Source: Bacteroidales bacterium
GTDB taxonomy: Bacteria; Bacteroidota; Bacteroidia; Bacteroidales; JAIPAH01
Assembly (NCBI GenBank): GCA_021740175.1
Contig: JAIPAH010000007.1
Span: forward strand, 1 to 45,594
Direction of reading: 5' to 3'
DNA length: 45,594 nt
Below are positions 27,049 to 36,900 of this stretch, one piece after another. Within the stretch, counting starts at the first letter, position 1. Every line of letters starts with the position of its first letter. The position numbers and the translations under genes are program-made. Below the pieces are notes generated by a model that worked only from the letters and a program-made list of their open reading frames with translations, searched no databases and was not told where the DNA came from.

Positions 27049-28785
27049 TTAGTACCCGGGATTTTGAACATACAATCCCTTCGTGAAGTCAATTTCACGC
27101 TGAGGAATTGGATAATATTCATCGCGTCCGGCTTCGAAATGAGCATCCTGTAAGAAACTTCTGCGATCTTTTTCCTTTTCAAGATATCCATTTAATGTTT
27201 CGGCGGCAATGCCCCAGCGCACCAAATCGAAGAATCGGGAGCCCTCAAGAGCAAATTCCATTCTTCGCTCCCAGCGAAGCGCTTCTCTTGCTGTTTCCTG
27301 GTTCCAGTTAATGTTATCGTTGGTGTATTTTTCAACCTTATAATTAGATGGCGTTGTCCCATCAGCCAATTTAGGTCTTTCAGTGCTTTGCGCCGCTCTC
27401 TCTCTTACCTGGTTGATAAGTGGCCGTGCCATTTCGGGTTGTCCCATTTCAATGTAAGCTTCAGCCTGCCACAGCAGTACATCGGCGTAGCGGATGATGT
27501 CTATGTTAACAGAAGTTCCCATAAATGGGCCCTTTTTCTTGTAGCAGGGACAATCGGCTGCCTGCTGTTCCTTCATGCTCTGGAAGTAGCCATAAACGCC
27601 CGGATCACGTACCCAGCTGCTATCAAAGATATAATTGTCTTCGTTGCGATATTTATAAGGATGTCCGTCCATACCCACCGAATGGTCAATGCGTGGGTCA
27701 ACAGTGACGCCATCAGGGGTGATGTCACCTGCGTTCAATTCTGTATCATTAAACGAATTGAATTGCGGCAATCCATTATCGTCAGTAGCAAAAGCATTAA
27801 CTAAATTCTGGCTTGGAGCATGAAAACCGCAGCAACCGTATTGAGAAGCTCCGTGGGGATAGTTCAGACCGGTTACAAAGCTTAAGCGTCCCGCCGAAGT
27901 TCCATCATCTTTAGAGAATTGAACGGCAAAAATAGATTCCGGTCCATTGTCATAGCCATAAAGGAAATTCTCGGCAAAGCTTGGTTGTAGCGAATATTGA
28001 CCGGAATTAATCACCATATTGGTCAGATCAACCACGTCCTGAAGGCGCTGTTGGTTGATATTCACTACCTGGTGGTTTTCATTTTGTTCATAAGCTTGAT
28101 ATAGTCTGAGTTTTGCCAGGTATGCTGCAGCTGCATATTTGTTTGCACGACCTGCATCGGGTTGTGTTTCCGGAAGATTGTTCATGGCATATTCAAAATC
28201 TTCTGCAATCACATTCCATAGCTCATTGTTAGAATATTCCCTGTTAGAAGTCTCCAGAATTTCTTCCTCCGAAAGCGTTTCGTCTATATAAGGAATATGC
28301 TTGAAAAGCGTTTTCAAAACGAAATGACTATGACCACGCAAGAACCTAACTTCTGCCATTCGGGTTGTTTTCTTTTCAAACTCTTCTTCGTCAAGTTGCT
28401 TCAATGCCCGAAGTGCAGAATTCGCTCTTGAAATGGCTTTATAGAAGTTTTCCCATGTGTAGGGCAACATCCATTCCTGTGAAGGATTGGTTAAATTGTA
28501 CTGTTCAAAATAATTGATGTCAATTACGTCAGCGACCCCGCCACCACCTTTGTAAGCGTCATCGGATCGTACACTTCCGTAAGCCCACATGCTGGTCATG
28601 TGACCTATCATGTCGTCATTGCCTATGCCTGCATAGGCAGATGTTACCAGTCCTTCAGCACTTTCCGCCGAAGGAGAGTTGGCTGATACTTGTCCTTTTG
28701 GTTCTACTTCCAGCGGATCTTCACATGAAAATCCAATAAATATCAAGGCTGTCAGTAAAAATATCTTTATGTTTCTTAATTTCAT
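27049..28785 (-). CDS. susD: SusD/RagB-family surface lipoprotein
   Basis: 578 residues. Lipoprotein signal MKLRNIKIFLLTALIFIGFSC (Cys21), then the SusD-like fold with TPR-type helices: GLVTSAYAGIGNDD, ANSALRALKQLD, RFLRGHSHFVLKTLF, and the C-terminal ALRWERRMEFALEGSRFFDLVRWG ... YYPIPQREIDF. It binds glycan at the cell surface and acts as a lid on the SusC barrel encoded 20 bp upstream. Given the GH32 genes of the operon, the glycan is probably a fructan (levan or inulin). Confidence 0.95.
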   Translation of the reverse strand: MKLRNIKIFLLTALIFIGFSCEDPLEVEPKGQVSANSPSAESAEGLVTSAYAGIGNDDMIGHMTSMWAYGSVRSDDAYKGGGGVADVIDINYFEQYNLTNPSQEWMLPYTWENFYKAISRANSALRALKQLDEEEFEKKTTRMAEVRFLRGHSHFVLKTLFKHIPYIDETLSEEEILETSNREYSNNELWNVIAEDFEYAMNNLPETQPDAGRANKYAAAAYLAKLRLYQAYEQNENHQVVNINQQRLQDVVDLTNMVINSGQYSLQPSFAENFLYGYDNGPESIFAVQFSKDDGTSAGRLSFVTGLNYPHGASQYGCCGFHAPSQNLVNAFATDDNGLPQFNSFNDTELNAGDITPDGVTVDPRIDHSVGMDGHPYKYRNEDNYIFDSSWVRDPGVYGYFQSMKEQQAADCPCYKKKGPFMGTSVNIDIIRYADVLLWQAEAYIEMGQPEMARPLINQVRERAAQSTERPKLADGTTPSNYKVEKYTNDNINWNQETAREALRWERRMEFALEGSRFFDLVRWGIAAETLNGYLEKEKDRRSFLQDAHFEAGRDEYYPIPQREIDFTKGLYVQNPGY

Positions 28786-28805
28786 GATTCAAATAGATTT
28801 TTAGT

Positions 28806-31800
28806 TTATAATGATATATTTAATCCCAGTGAATAACTTGTTGGGATGGGTATGGTATTAATATCGGTACGTTCCGGGTCCGGACCGGTAAATTCTTCTG
28901 TGCTCATCCAGAAAAGATTCTCAGCCATCAAATAAATTCTCATATTATCAAATCCGATTTTATTACTGACGTTATCGGGCAGGTTGTAACCCAGCTGCAG
29001 ATTTCTGATTTTAAAATACGAAGCATTTACCATAAAGTAGTCAGACGTCCGGGTTTCATTATTCGGATCGGCCAATGTTAATGCCGGGATGTCTGAGTCT
29101 TTATTTTGAGGCGTCCAGGCATCCAGCGTTCCGGGACCTACGTTATCGCGTCCTCTTATAAATTCATTATAATAGGTGTAGACATCGAAGCCTGTTTTGT
29201 CTGCCACTCCCGATCCAAACATGGATAGATCAAAGTTTTTGTACTCCAGCTGTATATTCAGGCCATACTCAAGACCCGGGAGAGTGGTTCCCAAAAACTT
29301 TTGGTCAAGGGCATCTATTTTGCCGTCATTATTCAGGTCTTTGTAACGTATTCTTCCCGGACCGGCTCCTACCTGGTCGGCATGGGATTCCACCTCTTCC
29401 TGGTTTTGGAAGATTCCATCCGTCTCATATCCGAATATGGATAATTCAGACTCTCCGAGAATGGATTTTTCAGCATTACCGGGATAAGCTGCACGCACTT
29501 CTTCCGGAAGCTCAGTAATTTTATCTTTGAAGTGGCTAAAGCTTAATCCAACCATGTATTTAAAACCATTATCATTGCCACCTCGGTAATTCAAACTGAA
29601 TTCCCAACCTTTGTTTTCTTTAGTGGCACCATTCACCCATTTCATCTGACCTTCGCCAACGGAAGATGCGACAGGAGGCTGGATGAGGATATCTTCCGTT
29701 TCGCGGAAAAAGTAGTCGAAAGCCCCCATTAATTTGCTTTCCATGATGCTAAAGTCCACACCGACGTTGATTTCTTCCGTGGTTTCCCACTTCAGGGAAG
29801 GGTTGGCTGCCTGGACAGAGACAAATCCGGATGGAAGGTTCCCTGAATTGGCTCCTGAGATGTCATAAGCGGTGCCTACGTTCCAATACTGGTCAAAGAA
29901 GCCTACATGACCGACACTTGAAACTTGTGCTGCTGTGGCACCGTATCTCGGAGCAAAAAGCCCGAGGCTGGCATATTCTCCTATATCCTGGTTACCTACA
30001 CGTCCGGCACCTGCACGGAGCTTCAGGTCTGATAACCAGTCAAAGCTATCCATGAAGGATTCATCACTGATACGCCATCCTAAGGTGGCAGCCGGAAAGA
30101 TACCATATCTATTGTCTTCACCAAAACGAGAAGACCCATCACGTCTTATTGTAAGGGAGGCAAGATATTTTTTCTTATAATTCCAGTTAATCTTACCAAA
30201 TTGTGATAACAGGCGACTATTTGCAGCGGTACCACGACTGTTTCCGTTACCTGTACCTGCACTTAAAACAAAATAATCTTCTGTTTGTACAGCAAAATCT
30301 TCTTTATATGCTGTAACATCACTATAATCTTCTGTAACGGTCTCTAAACCCAATAAAACACTAAAATTATTGTCTTCGATATCGAACGTATAATTTAATG
30401 TGTTTGACCAAGAGATGCTTTTAAACCGGCTTGTTACGTTAGTAAGACTATTCACGTCGCGAGCAATAAAGCCCTCAGTAAAACGCTGCTCGATATCTTT
30501 GTCTTTAATTGTCGAATAATCAATACCAAGGTTGGTTTTTATTTTCAACCCATCAATTAATTCGGCTTCTGCAAACACATTACCGAAAAGGAAAGTTCTG
30601 TTGGTATTATCCCAGCGGTTTATATATTGCATATGAACAGGGTTGTTACGGTCAGAATATCCTGAACCTAAAGGACCTGCATACTCCCCATCTTTGGTGC
30701 GAACAGGAATAGTTGGCGCCAATGTGACCGCCAATCCCGGAGTCGGAGCACTACCAAGGTCAGGAGTTTCCAGCGTTTCATTAGATGAAACCCCTTCCAT
30801 ATTCATCCCGAATTGCACCTTGTCATCAAACGTTTTTGCTTGTGCATTCAGCCTGGCATTGATGCGGTCGTAATTGGTGTATTTCAGAATACCACTGTTC
30901 TTAATGTAACCCAGGTCGAGTAAGGCTGATGCTTTGTTGTTGCCTCCGCTAATGGTAAGGCTGTTATTCGTAACGTACCCTGTCTCGTATGTAGCTTCCT
31001 GCCAGTTGGTATTACCTGCCGGAACATTTTCATTTCCTCCCACATAAGGCTTTACCTTCACTTCGTTGAGGACAGGGTTGTCGAAATCGCCATTCCAGTC
31101 AAATTCATATATCTCGCCATAACCACTGGCCGGATCCACCCCGTCGTTAACCGATGCCCGCCATAAAGCTTCACCGCGGCCTTCGGCATCCAGCATATCA
31201 TATCTCTGGGGCTTTTCCGTTTGCATGGAGACGTGGGAGTTAAACTCCACTTTTACGCCCCCCTCGTTTTGAGAGCCGTCTTTTGTTTCTACAATAATAA
31301 CTCCGTTAGAAGCCCGGGCTCCATATACCGAGGATGCCGATGCATCTTTCAGAACCTGTACTGAAGAGATAGAACCGGGGCTAAGACTTTGAAAAACTTC
31401 CGGACGTTTGGTAGGGATTCCATCGATAATGTACAAGGGATTGTTATCTCCAAGCGTATTTACTCCTCTAACCAGTACGGTATTGTTTGATCCAGTCGGA
31501 GAGCCGGTTTTTTCAATATACAATCCCGGGACACGACCCTGCAAAGCCTGCATAGGGTTCCCCGAACTGGCGCTTACTTCATCGATATCCTCTATTGGCA
31601 TGGTTTCGATAGCGCCTGTTAAGTCCGCTTTTTTTTGGATTTGGTAACCAACGACAACGATCTCATCCAAACCGGTAGCTTTTCTTGTAAGCTGAACATT
31701 GATGACCTTTTGCCCGGCTACATCGACTCGCCTCGTTTCCATCCCAACATACGAATAAACCAAAATGCCATCGGAAGGAATGTCTTTCAGGTTATACTCC

Positions 31801-31997
31801 CCAGCATTATCAGTGATAGTTCCTTGTGTTGTTCCTTTCAGAACTACACTGACTCCCGGAATGGGCTCCTGTTTTTCGTTTGTGACCTTACCGGAAATAT
31901 CCACCTCCTGGGCGAATGTCACCATAGGAAATAGTATCAGAACATATACTATCCAATTTTTAGTGCATTTCCGTAATGTTAGTAAAATTTTTCTCAT
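28806..31997 (-). CDS. susC: SusC/RagA-family TonB-linked outer-membrane transporter
   Basis: From the ATG at 31997 the product has 1063 residues (an ATG at 32024 adds nine). Signal peptide to about 30 (FPMVTFAQ), CarboxypepD_reg-like domain (DISGKVTNEKQEPIPGVSVVLKGT), the TonB-box region GLDEIVVVGYQ, plug with VLVRGVNTLGDNNPLYIIDGIP and ASSVYGARASNGVIIVETK, then a barrel to YSLGLNISL. It imports oligosaccharides bound by SusD across the outer membrane. It heads the fructan operon; the upstream region carries a palindrome and a cluster of GTTAC motifs. Confidence 0.96.
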   Translation of the reverse strand: MRKILLTLRKCTKNWIVYVLILFPMVTFAQEVDISGKVTNEKQEPIPGVSVVLKGTTQGTITDNAGEYNLKDIPSDGILVYSYVGMETRRVDVAGQKVINVQLTRKATGLDEIVVVGYQIQKKADLTGAIETMPIEDIDEVSASSGNPMQALQGRVPGLYIEKTGSPTGSNNTVLVRGVNTLGDNNPLYIIDGIPTKRPEVFQSLSPGSISSVQVLKDASASSVYGARASNGVIIVETKDGSQNEGGVKVEFNSHVSMQTEKPQRYDMLDAEGRGEALWRASVNDGVDPASGYGEIYEFDWNGDFDNPVLNEVKVKPYVGGNENVPAGNTNWQEATYETGYVTNNSLTISGGNNKASALLDLGYIKNSGILKYTNYDRINARLNAQAKTFDDKVQFGMNMEGVSSNETLETPDLGSAPTPGLAVTLAPTIPVRTKDGEYAGPLGSGYSDRNNPVHMQYINRWDNTNRTFLFGNVFAEAELIDGLKIKTNLGIDYSTIKDKDIEQRFTEGFIARDVNSLTNVTSRFKSISWSNTLNYTFDIEDNNFSVLLGLETVTEDYSDVTAYKEDFAVQTEDYFVLSAGTGNGNSRGTAANSRLLSQFGKINWNYKKKYLASLTIRRDGSSRFGEDNRYGIFPAATLGWRISDESFMDSFDWLSDLKLRAGAGRVGNQDIGEYASLGLFAPRYGATAAQVSSVGHVGFFDQYWNVGTAYDISGANSGNLPSGFVSVQAANPSLKWETTEEINVGVDFSIMESKLMGAFDYFFRETEDILIQPPVASSVGEGQMKWVNGATKENKGWEFSLNYRGGNDNGFKYMVGLSFSHFKDKITELPEEVRAAYPGNAEKSILGESELSIFGYETDGIFQNQEEVESHADQVGAGPGRIRYKDLNNDGKIDALDQKFLGTTLPGLEYGLNIQLEYKNFDLSMFGSGVADKTGFDVYTYYNEFIRGRDNVGPGTLDAWTPQNKDSDIPALTLADPNNETRTSDYFMVNASYFKIRNLQLGYNLPDNVSNKIGFDNMRIYLMAENLFWMSTEEFTGPDPERTDINTIPIPTSYSLGLNISL

Positions 31998-32074
31998 AGT
32001 AGATATAATTAATTTAGTTAGCAATAAAATTAGTTATCGTCCAAGAAATCACTACATGCAATGTTCGATTTCTT

Positions 32075-32084
32075 CAAACGTTTG
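32075..32084. promoter_or_regulatory. Perfect palindrome CAAACGTTTG before susC
   Basis: A 10-bp perfect palindrome 78 bp upstream of the preferred susC start, with AAACGTTT at its centre, as in many LacI-family operators. No LacI-type regulator is encoded here, so it may instead belong to the promoter (its TTTG could serve as -33). Confidence 0.35.
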
Positions 32085-32154
32085 CATTTTTCGGTAAAAA
32101 AAATGGTACCGGATTTCAGTGGACTGCTTAAAAGTTGTTTTCATAAGTCTTGAC

Positions 32155-32292
32155 TTTTGTTACTTTTAATTTGATGCCGAAATTATATCGGTGATAGGCT
32201 CTTGTGTTAGTTCTTAGGTTACAAAGAGTATCAATTTTGTTACTTTTTCGGGCATCCTGATAATTATGTTACAAGACTTATACTTATGTTAC
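32155..32292. promoter_or_regulatory. Cluster of five GTTAC motifs upstream of susC
   Basis: GTTAC occurs at 32159, 32218, 32239, 32268 and 32288. The first and third lie in identical 13-mers TTTTGTTACTTTT exactly 80 bp apart; the fourth and fifth share TTATGTTAC. Pairs 2-3 and 4-5 are 21 and 20 bp apart, two helical turns. This is what a binding array for an AraC-type regulator might look like, and the HTCS is the obvious candidate. The rest of 32025-32481 shows no gene. Confidence 0.4.
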
Positions 32293-32481
32293 CGGATGGT
32301 AAACTAAAGGGAGGGTGTATTAACTATACTCAATACAAATTATCGGGGAGATTTTTGTTTTTTTTATCTAAAATTATGTGCATGCCAAATTAATGCTTAC
32401 CTTAAACGAATAGCTGAAGTTACCCCATCTATAATGTAAGATAATGGATTTTCAGTAAATCTACTTTTAAGGGAGGCTTGT

Positions 32482-35400
32482 ATGGAAACAAATTTTCTGG
32501 GAATTGATATCGGTTCGGTGGCGATAGGTGTTGCATTAGTGGATGTGCATAACCGGATTATTCACACAGATTATACTATTCATAAGGGACAGATACGGAA
32601 GCATTTGTTGCGAATGCTCAAAGGGATCGAGTTAAGCAATATCCAAACCATAGGTTATACATCTTCAACGCCCTCCATAATTAAAGGGGGAAAGACTGTT
32701 GACACCAGGGTTTCATATATCACTGCCGCTAAACATTTTCACCCCGAGATCAGGTCTTTATTAATAATCGGCGCGGAGAAATTCGGGCTGGTTACTTTTG
32801 ACGAGCACGGGGAATACCGAAACTACAAATCCAATTCTTCCTGCGCAGCGGGCACGGGTAATTTTCTTGATCAGCAATCGGAACGGCTCAATCTTCAGAG
32901 CATTGAGGAATTCAGCAAGCTGGCGTATGAGAACGAGGGAGGATTCCCTAAAATCGCCTCGCGGTGTGCTGTGTTTGCTAAGACAGACCTCATTCATGCC
33001 CAGCAGGAGGGGTATGCCGTCGGTGAGATATGCGACGGCTTGTCGTATGGGCTGGCAAAGAATATCGTTGATGCCGTTTTTCAGGATAATGCTGCATCAA
33101 ATGTGGTGGCAGCCGGTGGCGTGGCCTTAAATAAGGCTGTTATCGATCATATTGAAAAACTCACCGGGCGTGAAATTTCCGTGGATAACTATGCTCACGT
33201 TTACGGAGCCATAGGAGCTGCAATAAATGGAAGGGAAGACGGTTCAAATATTGAAAAGGAACTGCACGGCGCTGAAGATTTATTGCTTCCTGAGAAGCAC
33301 GAAAAGAACTATGATCATCCGCCGTTGCAATTAAAATGGTCCGATTATCCTGACTTTGAATCGCATAGAAGATACGAGTTCCGGTCAGACCGGTTCCCGG
33401 CCATGACGGCCGTTGAGGTTGACGACTATTTATCGGGCGAAAATCAAAACCCGGGCAAGGTATACCTGGGCATCGACATTGGCTCGACCAGCACGAAAGC
33501 GGTGTTGATAGACAATAACAAGGAGGTGCTGGCCGGATTTTATACCCGCACTTCCGGCCAACCGTTACGTGCCGTACAGGTGATTTTTGAAGCCATAAGT
33601 GATTTTGCCCGGAAGCGAAATGCTGATTTTACCATCGCGGGTTGTGGCACTACCGGTTCGGGGAGGAAGTTTACGGGAAAAATTATCGGGGCGGATATTA
33701 TGCCCGATGAAATCACAGCCCATGCCAGGGCAGCCTGGGAGCTGGATCGCGACACCGACACCATTATCGAGATCGGCGGGCAGGACTCCAAGTTTACGAT
33801 GATGCGCAATGGAATGGTTACTTTTTCGGTGATGAATAATATTTGCGCTGCCGGAACAGGAAGCTTTATTGAAGAACAAGCCAAGAAGCTAAAATGTCCG
33901 CTGGATGAATATGCCGAACGGGTTAAACATGTCTGGTCACCAATGGCTAGTGACCGCTGTACCGTATTTATGGAGCGCGACCTGAATTATTATCTTATGG
34001 CAGGCTACTCGGCTGATGAAATCCTGGGAGCGGTTTTACACTCCACCCGCGAGAATTATCTGACCAAAGTGGCGGTCCAGGGATACATCGGGGATAAGAT
34101 ATTTTTCCAGGGGGCTACGGCGAAAAACAAAGCCCTGGTGGCTGCCTTTGAGCAAAAACTACAAAAGCCCATCATGGTTTCCCGCTATTGCCACCTGACC
34201 GGCGCTCTGGGCGTGGCCCTCGAAGTCTGCGATCAGCCGGTTGAGCATACGAAATTCAGGGGAATCGACCTTTACAGGAAATCCATCCCGGTTCGAACTG
34301 AAGTCTGTGAATTATGTACCAACCACTGCAAACTTAAAGTTGCCGAAATCGACGGGCAAATAGAAGCCTACGGGTTTTTGTGCGGAAGGGATTACCATAC
34401 CGACAAGTATGTGAGCAACAAATCTGCCGGATTTGAGCTGATCCCTGAAACAAAAAAGTTATTCCGCTTTAAACCGGAATCTGAAAACAAAAGATTGACC
34501 ATTGGCATCCCGGCCGGCTTGCATCTCTATGAAGAATTGCTGTTCTGGCGGAAATTTTTTGATTCGTTTTCCATAAAAACGATAACAAGCGAAAAATATA
34601 ATACCCCTGTGAAAGACGGTAAGAAAATGTGCGGGGCAGAGTTTTGTGCTCCGATAGCTGCCATGCACGGGCATGTGGATTATCTGAAAGACAAAGCGGA
34701 TTACATTTTTCTGCCCGTTTACATGCAAGAGCCGGGGGATATTAAAATGAAGGACCAATATTGTTACTATACGCAATTCAGCTCATCGATTATCGCGGTA
34801 CAGGATCAATTTGATTTTAAAAATAAGCTCCTGACCCCCGTATTGAAAACCACGCATGGGGAGCTTTCTATGCGTATCGAATTGTTCAGGGTTTTAAAGT
34901 CTATCGGATTAAACGAGCTGGAATTTATTGAGGTGAGCCGGGCCTATAAAAAAGCCAAAGAAGAGGTCCAATCGGTTAAGGAAAAATGGCGGGGCCTTTA
35001 TCGGAAAGAGACAGAAGGGATGGACGACATCCATGTGATGTTACTGGGTCGCCCTTATACGGTTTTATCACCGGTGATGAACAGCAATATCCCCGAGGCC
35101 ATCGAGAAATTAGGCGTAAAGACATTCTTTATGGATATGATTTCTGATAACCATGATGAAATATCAGTAGCGGACGAATTGATCAAAACGGTAAAATGGA
35201 GGTTTGCCTCCAAGATTCTCCATGCGGCTGAAAAAGCGGCAAGAACCGAAAACTGCTACCCGGTGCTGGTGACCTCCTTCAAATGCACGCCGGATTCTTT
35301 TGTTATCGAATATTTCAAAGAAATCCTCGATGCCTACGAAAAACCCTATCTTATCCTGCAGCTCGATGAGCATGATTCCATGGTGGGTTACGAAACCCGC

Positions 35401-36819
35401 ATTGAATCAGCGATCAGGGCCTTCCGAAATCATCATAAAAGGCAAAAATCCAAAACAAAAAACGAAGCACCTATTAAGAGCGGCGACCAGACCTCCGGCC
35501 CATCATGGCAGGAGCACATCAAATCGCTTGTTCGTGAAGCTTCAAGCACTCTCAAGTCGCCATCTTTCGATTTTAAGGAGCTCAGGAATAGTATTCAGCA
35601 GAATAAAATGCAGGCCAACAATCTGTTTCATTCCATCTTTTCCGGAGCAGATAAATTAAAGGACAAGACCTTATTGTTACCTTCATGGGACGATACGGTG
35701 TGTCCGTTGCTGGAAGCCGTGATGCTGAACAGCGGTATCAATGCCCGGCTGGTCAGCAGCACGAATAATTCCATACAACGCAGTTTGAGCATGAATACGG
35801 GCCAATGCCTGCCTTTGAATATTATTGTCCAGAATGCCATTGATTACATGCGGTCAAACCAGCTAGACCCTGCCGAAACAGCACTATGGCTGGTTAAATC
35901 ACCGCTTTCATGCAATCTCAGCATGTTCCCTTACTACACAAGAACGTTGTTGGACAATTATGGAGAAGGAATGGAGCAGGCCCAGGTTTATTTGGGGGAG
36001 GTCATTTTCTATGATATTTCATTGCCCACGGCCATCAATTCATACCTTGCTTTTATGTTTGGCGGATTTGTCCGAAAGATCGGATGCAGTATCCGTCCTT
36101 ATGAAAAACATAAGGGAGAAACCGACAAGGTCATAGATAAAGCGCTGGCCCTTTTGTATGATACCTTCCGGTATGGTAAATCGAAGGAGCAGGCGCTGGA
36201 GCAAATTGTCAGCGATTTTCAGGCCATTGAGACCGAAAAGCATGAACGCCCAAGGGTAGCCATATTCGGTGACTTGTTTGTAAGGGATAATGACCTTATG
36301 AACCAGCATCTGATTAAAACGGTGGAAGAACACGGCGGGGAAGTCATTACAACACCGTACAACGAATACATTAAGGCTTTTATTAATCCTTATATGAAGA
36401 GACTTTTTAAGGAAGGGCGATATTGGGAATATGCCAGGCACAAGTTTTTATCATCTTTGATCCCATTGGTAGAAGAAAAATACCGCAAGTACTTCCAGCC
36501 GTTTAATGGTCATGAAACCGGGATATCATCAAAAGAAACCGATGAGTGGCTGAATAAATTCGGGTTAAGTATCTTTCACAGGGGGGAATCGCTGGAGAAT
36601 ATTCTGAAAATCCATAAGCTGACCAAACAGTATCCTGACCTGGACCTGTTCATCCAGACCAATCCGGCCTATTGCTGTCCCTCCCTGGTAACCGAGGCGA
36701 TGACCTCAAAGATCGAAGAGGTAACCGGTGTGCCGGTTGTAACGATTGAATACGACGGAACTGCGGGGATTAAGAATGAAGACATCGTGCCCTACTTAAA
36801 ATACCGAAAGAAGAGGTGA
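32482..36819 (+). CDS. Large acyl-CoA dehydratase activase-type protein (BcrAD/BadFG, DUF2229)
   Basis: 1445 residues. Two ASKHA ATPase domains in tandem: LGIDIGSVAIGVALVD at 6-21 with SSCAAGTGNF (Cys121), and YLGIDIGSTSTKAVLID at about 330-346 with NICAAGTGSF (Cys455). These cysteines in known activators hold a [4Fe-4S] cluster shared by two subunits. A Cys-rich stretch CELCTNHCKLKV at about 611 follows, then a DUF2229 domain and a C-terminal part like the HgdB dehydratase subunit. Activators drive ATP-dependent electron injection into 2-hydroxyacyl-CoA dehydratases or benzoyl-CoA reductases; the role of this fused form is unknown. Single gene, divergent from susC. Confidence 0.9.
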   Translation: METNFLGIDIGSVAIGVALVDVHNRIIHTDYTIHKGQIRKHLLRMLKGIELSNIQTIGYTSSTPSIIKGGKTVDTRVSYITAAKHFHPEIRSLLIIGAEKFGLVTFDEHGEYRNYKSNSSCAAGTGNFLDQQSERLNLQSIEEFSKLAYENEGGFPKIASRCAVFAKTDLIHAQQEGYAVGEICDGLSYGLAKNIVDAVFQDNAASNVVAAGGVALNKAVIDHIEKLTGREISVDNYAHVYGAIGAAINGREDGSNIEKELHGAEDLLLPEKHEKNYDHPPLQLKWSDYPDFESHRRYEFRSDRFPAMTAVEVDDYLSGENQNPGKVYLGIDIGSTSTKAVLIDNNKEVLAGFYTRTSGQPLRAVQVIFEAISDFARKRNADFTIAGCGTTGSGRKFTGKIIGADIMPDEITAHARAAWELDRDTDTIIEIGGQDSKFTMMRNGMVTFSVMNNICAAGTGSFIEEQAKKLKCPLDEYAERVKHVWSPMASDRCTVFMERDLNYYLMAGYSADEILGAVLHSTRENYLTKVAVQGYIGDKIFFQGATAKNKALVAAFEQKLQKPIMVSRYCHLTGALGVALEVCDQPVEHTKFRGIDLYRKSIPVRTEVCELCTNHCKLKVAEIDGQIEAYGFLCGRDYHTDKYVSNKSAGFELIPETKKLFRFKPESENKRLTIGIPAGLHLYEELLFWRKFFDSFSIKTITSEKYNTPVKDGKKMCGAEFCAPIAAMHGHVDYLKDKADYIFLPVYMQEPGDIKMKDQYCYYTQFSSSIIAVQDQFDFKNKLLTPVLKTTHGELSMRIELFRVLKSIGLNELEFIEVSRAYKKAKEEVQSVKEKWRGLYRKETEGMDDIHVMLLGRPYTVLSPVMNSNIPEAIEKLGVKTFFMDMISDNHDEISVADELIKTVKWRFASKILHAAEKAARTENCYPVLVTSFKCTPDSFVIEYFKEILDAYEKPYLILQLDEHDSMVGYETRIESAIRAFRNHHKRQKSKTKNEAPIKSGDQTSGPSWQEHIKSLVREASSTLKSPSFDFKELRNSIQQNKMQANNLFHSIFSGADKLKDKTLLLPSWDDTVCPLLEAVMLNSGINARLVSSTNNSIQRSLSMNTGQCLPLNIIVQNAIDYMRSNQLDPAETALWLVKSPLSCNLSMFPYYTRTLLDNYGEGMEQAQVYLGEVIFYDISLPTAINSYLAFMFGGFVRKIGCSIRPYEKHKGETDKVIDKALALLYDTFRYGKSKEQALEQIVSDFQAIETEKHERPRVAIFGDLFVRDNDLMNQHLIKTVEEHGGEVITTPYNEYIKAFINPYMKRLFKEGRYWEYARHKFLSSLIPLVEEKYRKYFQPFNGHETGISSKETDEWLNKFGLSIFHRGESLENILKIHKLTKQYPDLDLFIQTNPAYCCPSLVTEAMTSKIEEVTGVPVVTIEYDGTAGIKNEDIVPYLKYRKKR

Positions 36820-36826
36820 TTGTTGC

Positions 36827-36868
36827 TTGTTCGTTGTTCGTTGTTCGTTGTTCCGTGTTCCTTGTTTG
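36827..36868. repeat. Heptamer tandem repeat
   Basis: Six units of 7 bp just after the activase stop: three exact TTGTTCG, then TTGTTCC, GTGTTCC and TTGTTTG. It marks the border between the activase gene and the accessory minus-strand block. Confidence 0.8.
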
Positions 36869-36900
36869 TCGCTTTTTGGCATCTGATGAAAAATGAGCCA

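Noticed and set aside
32155-32292. CRISPR-like array
   Set aside because: The GTTAC motifs are too short and irregularly spaced for CRISPR repeats, and no cas gene is present.
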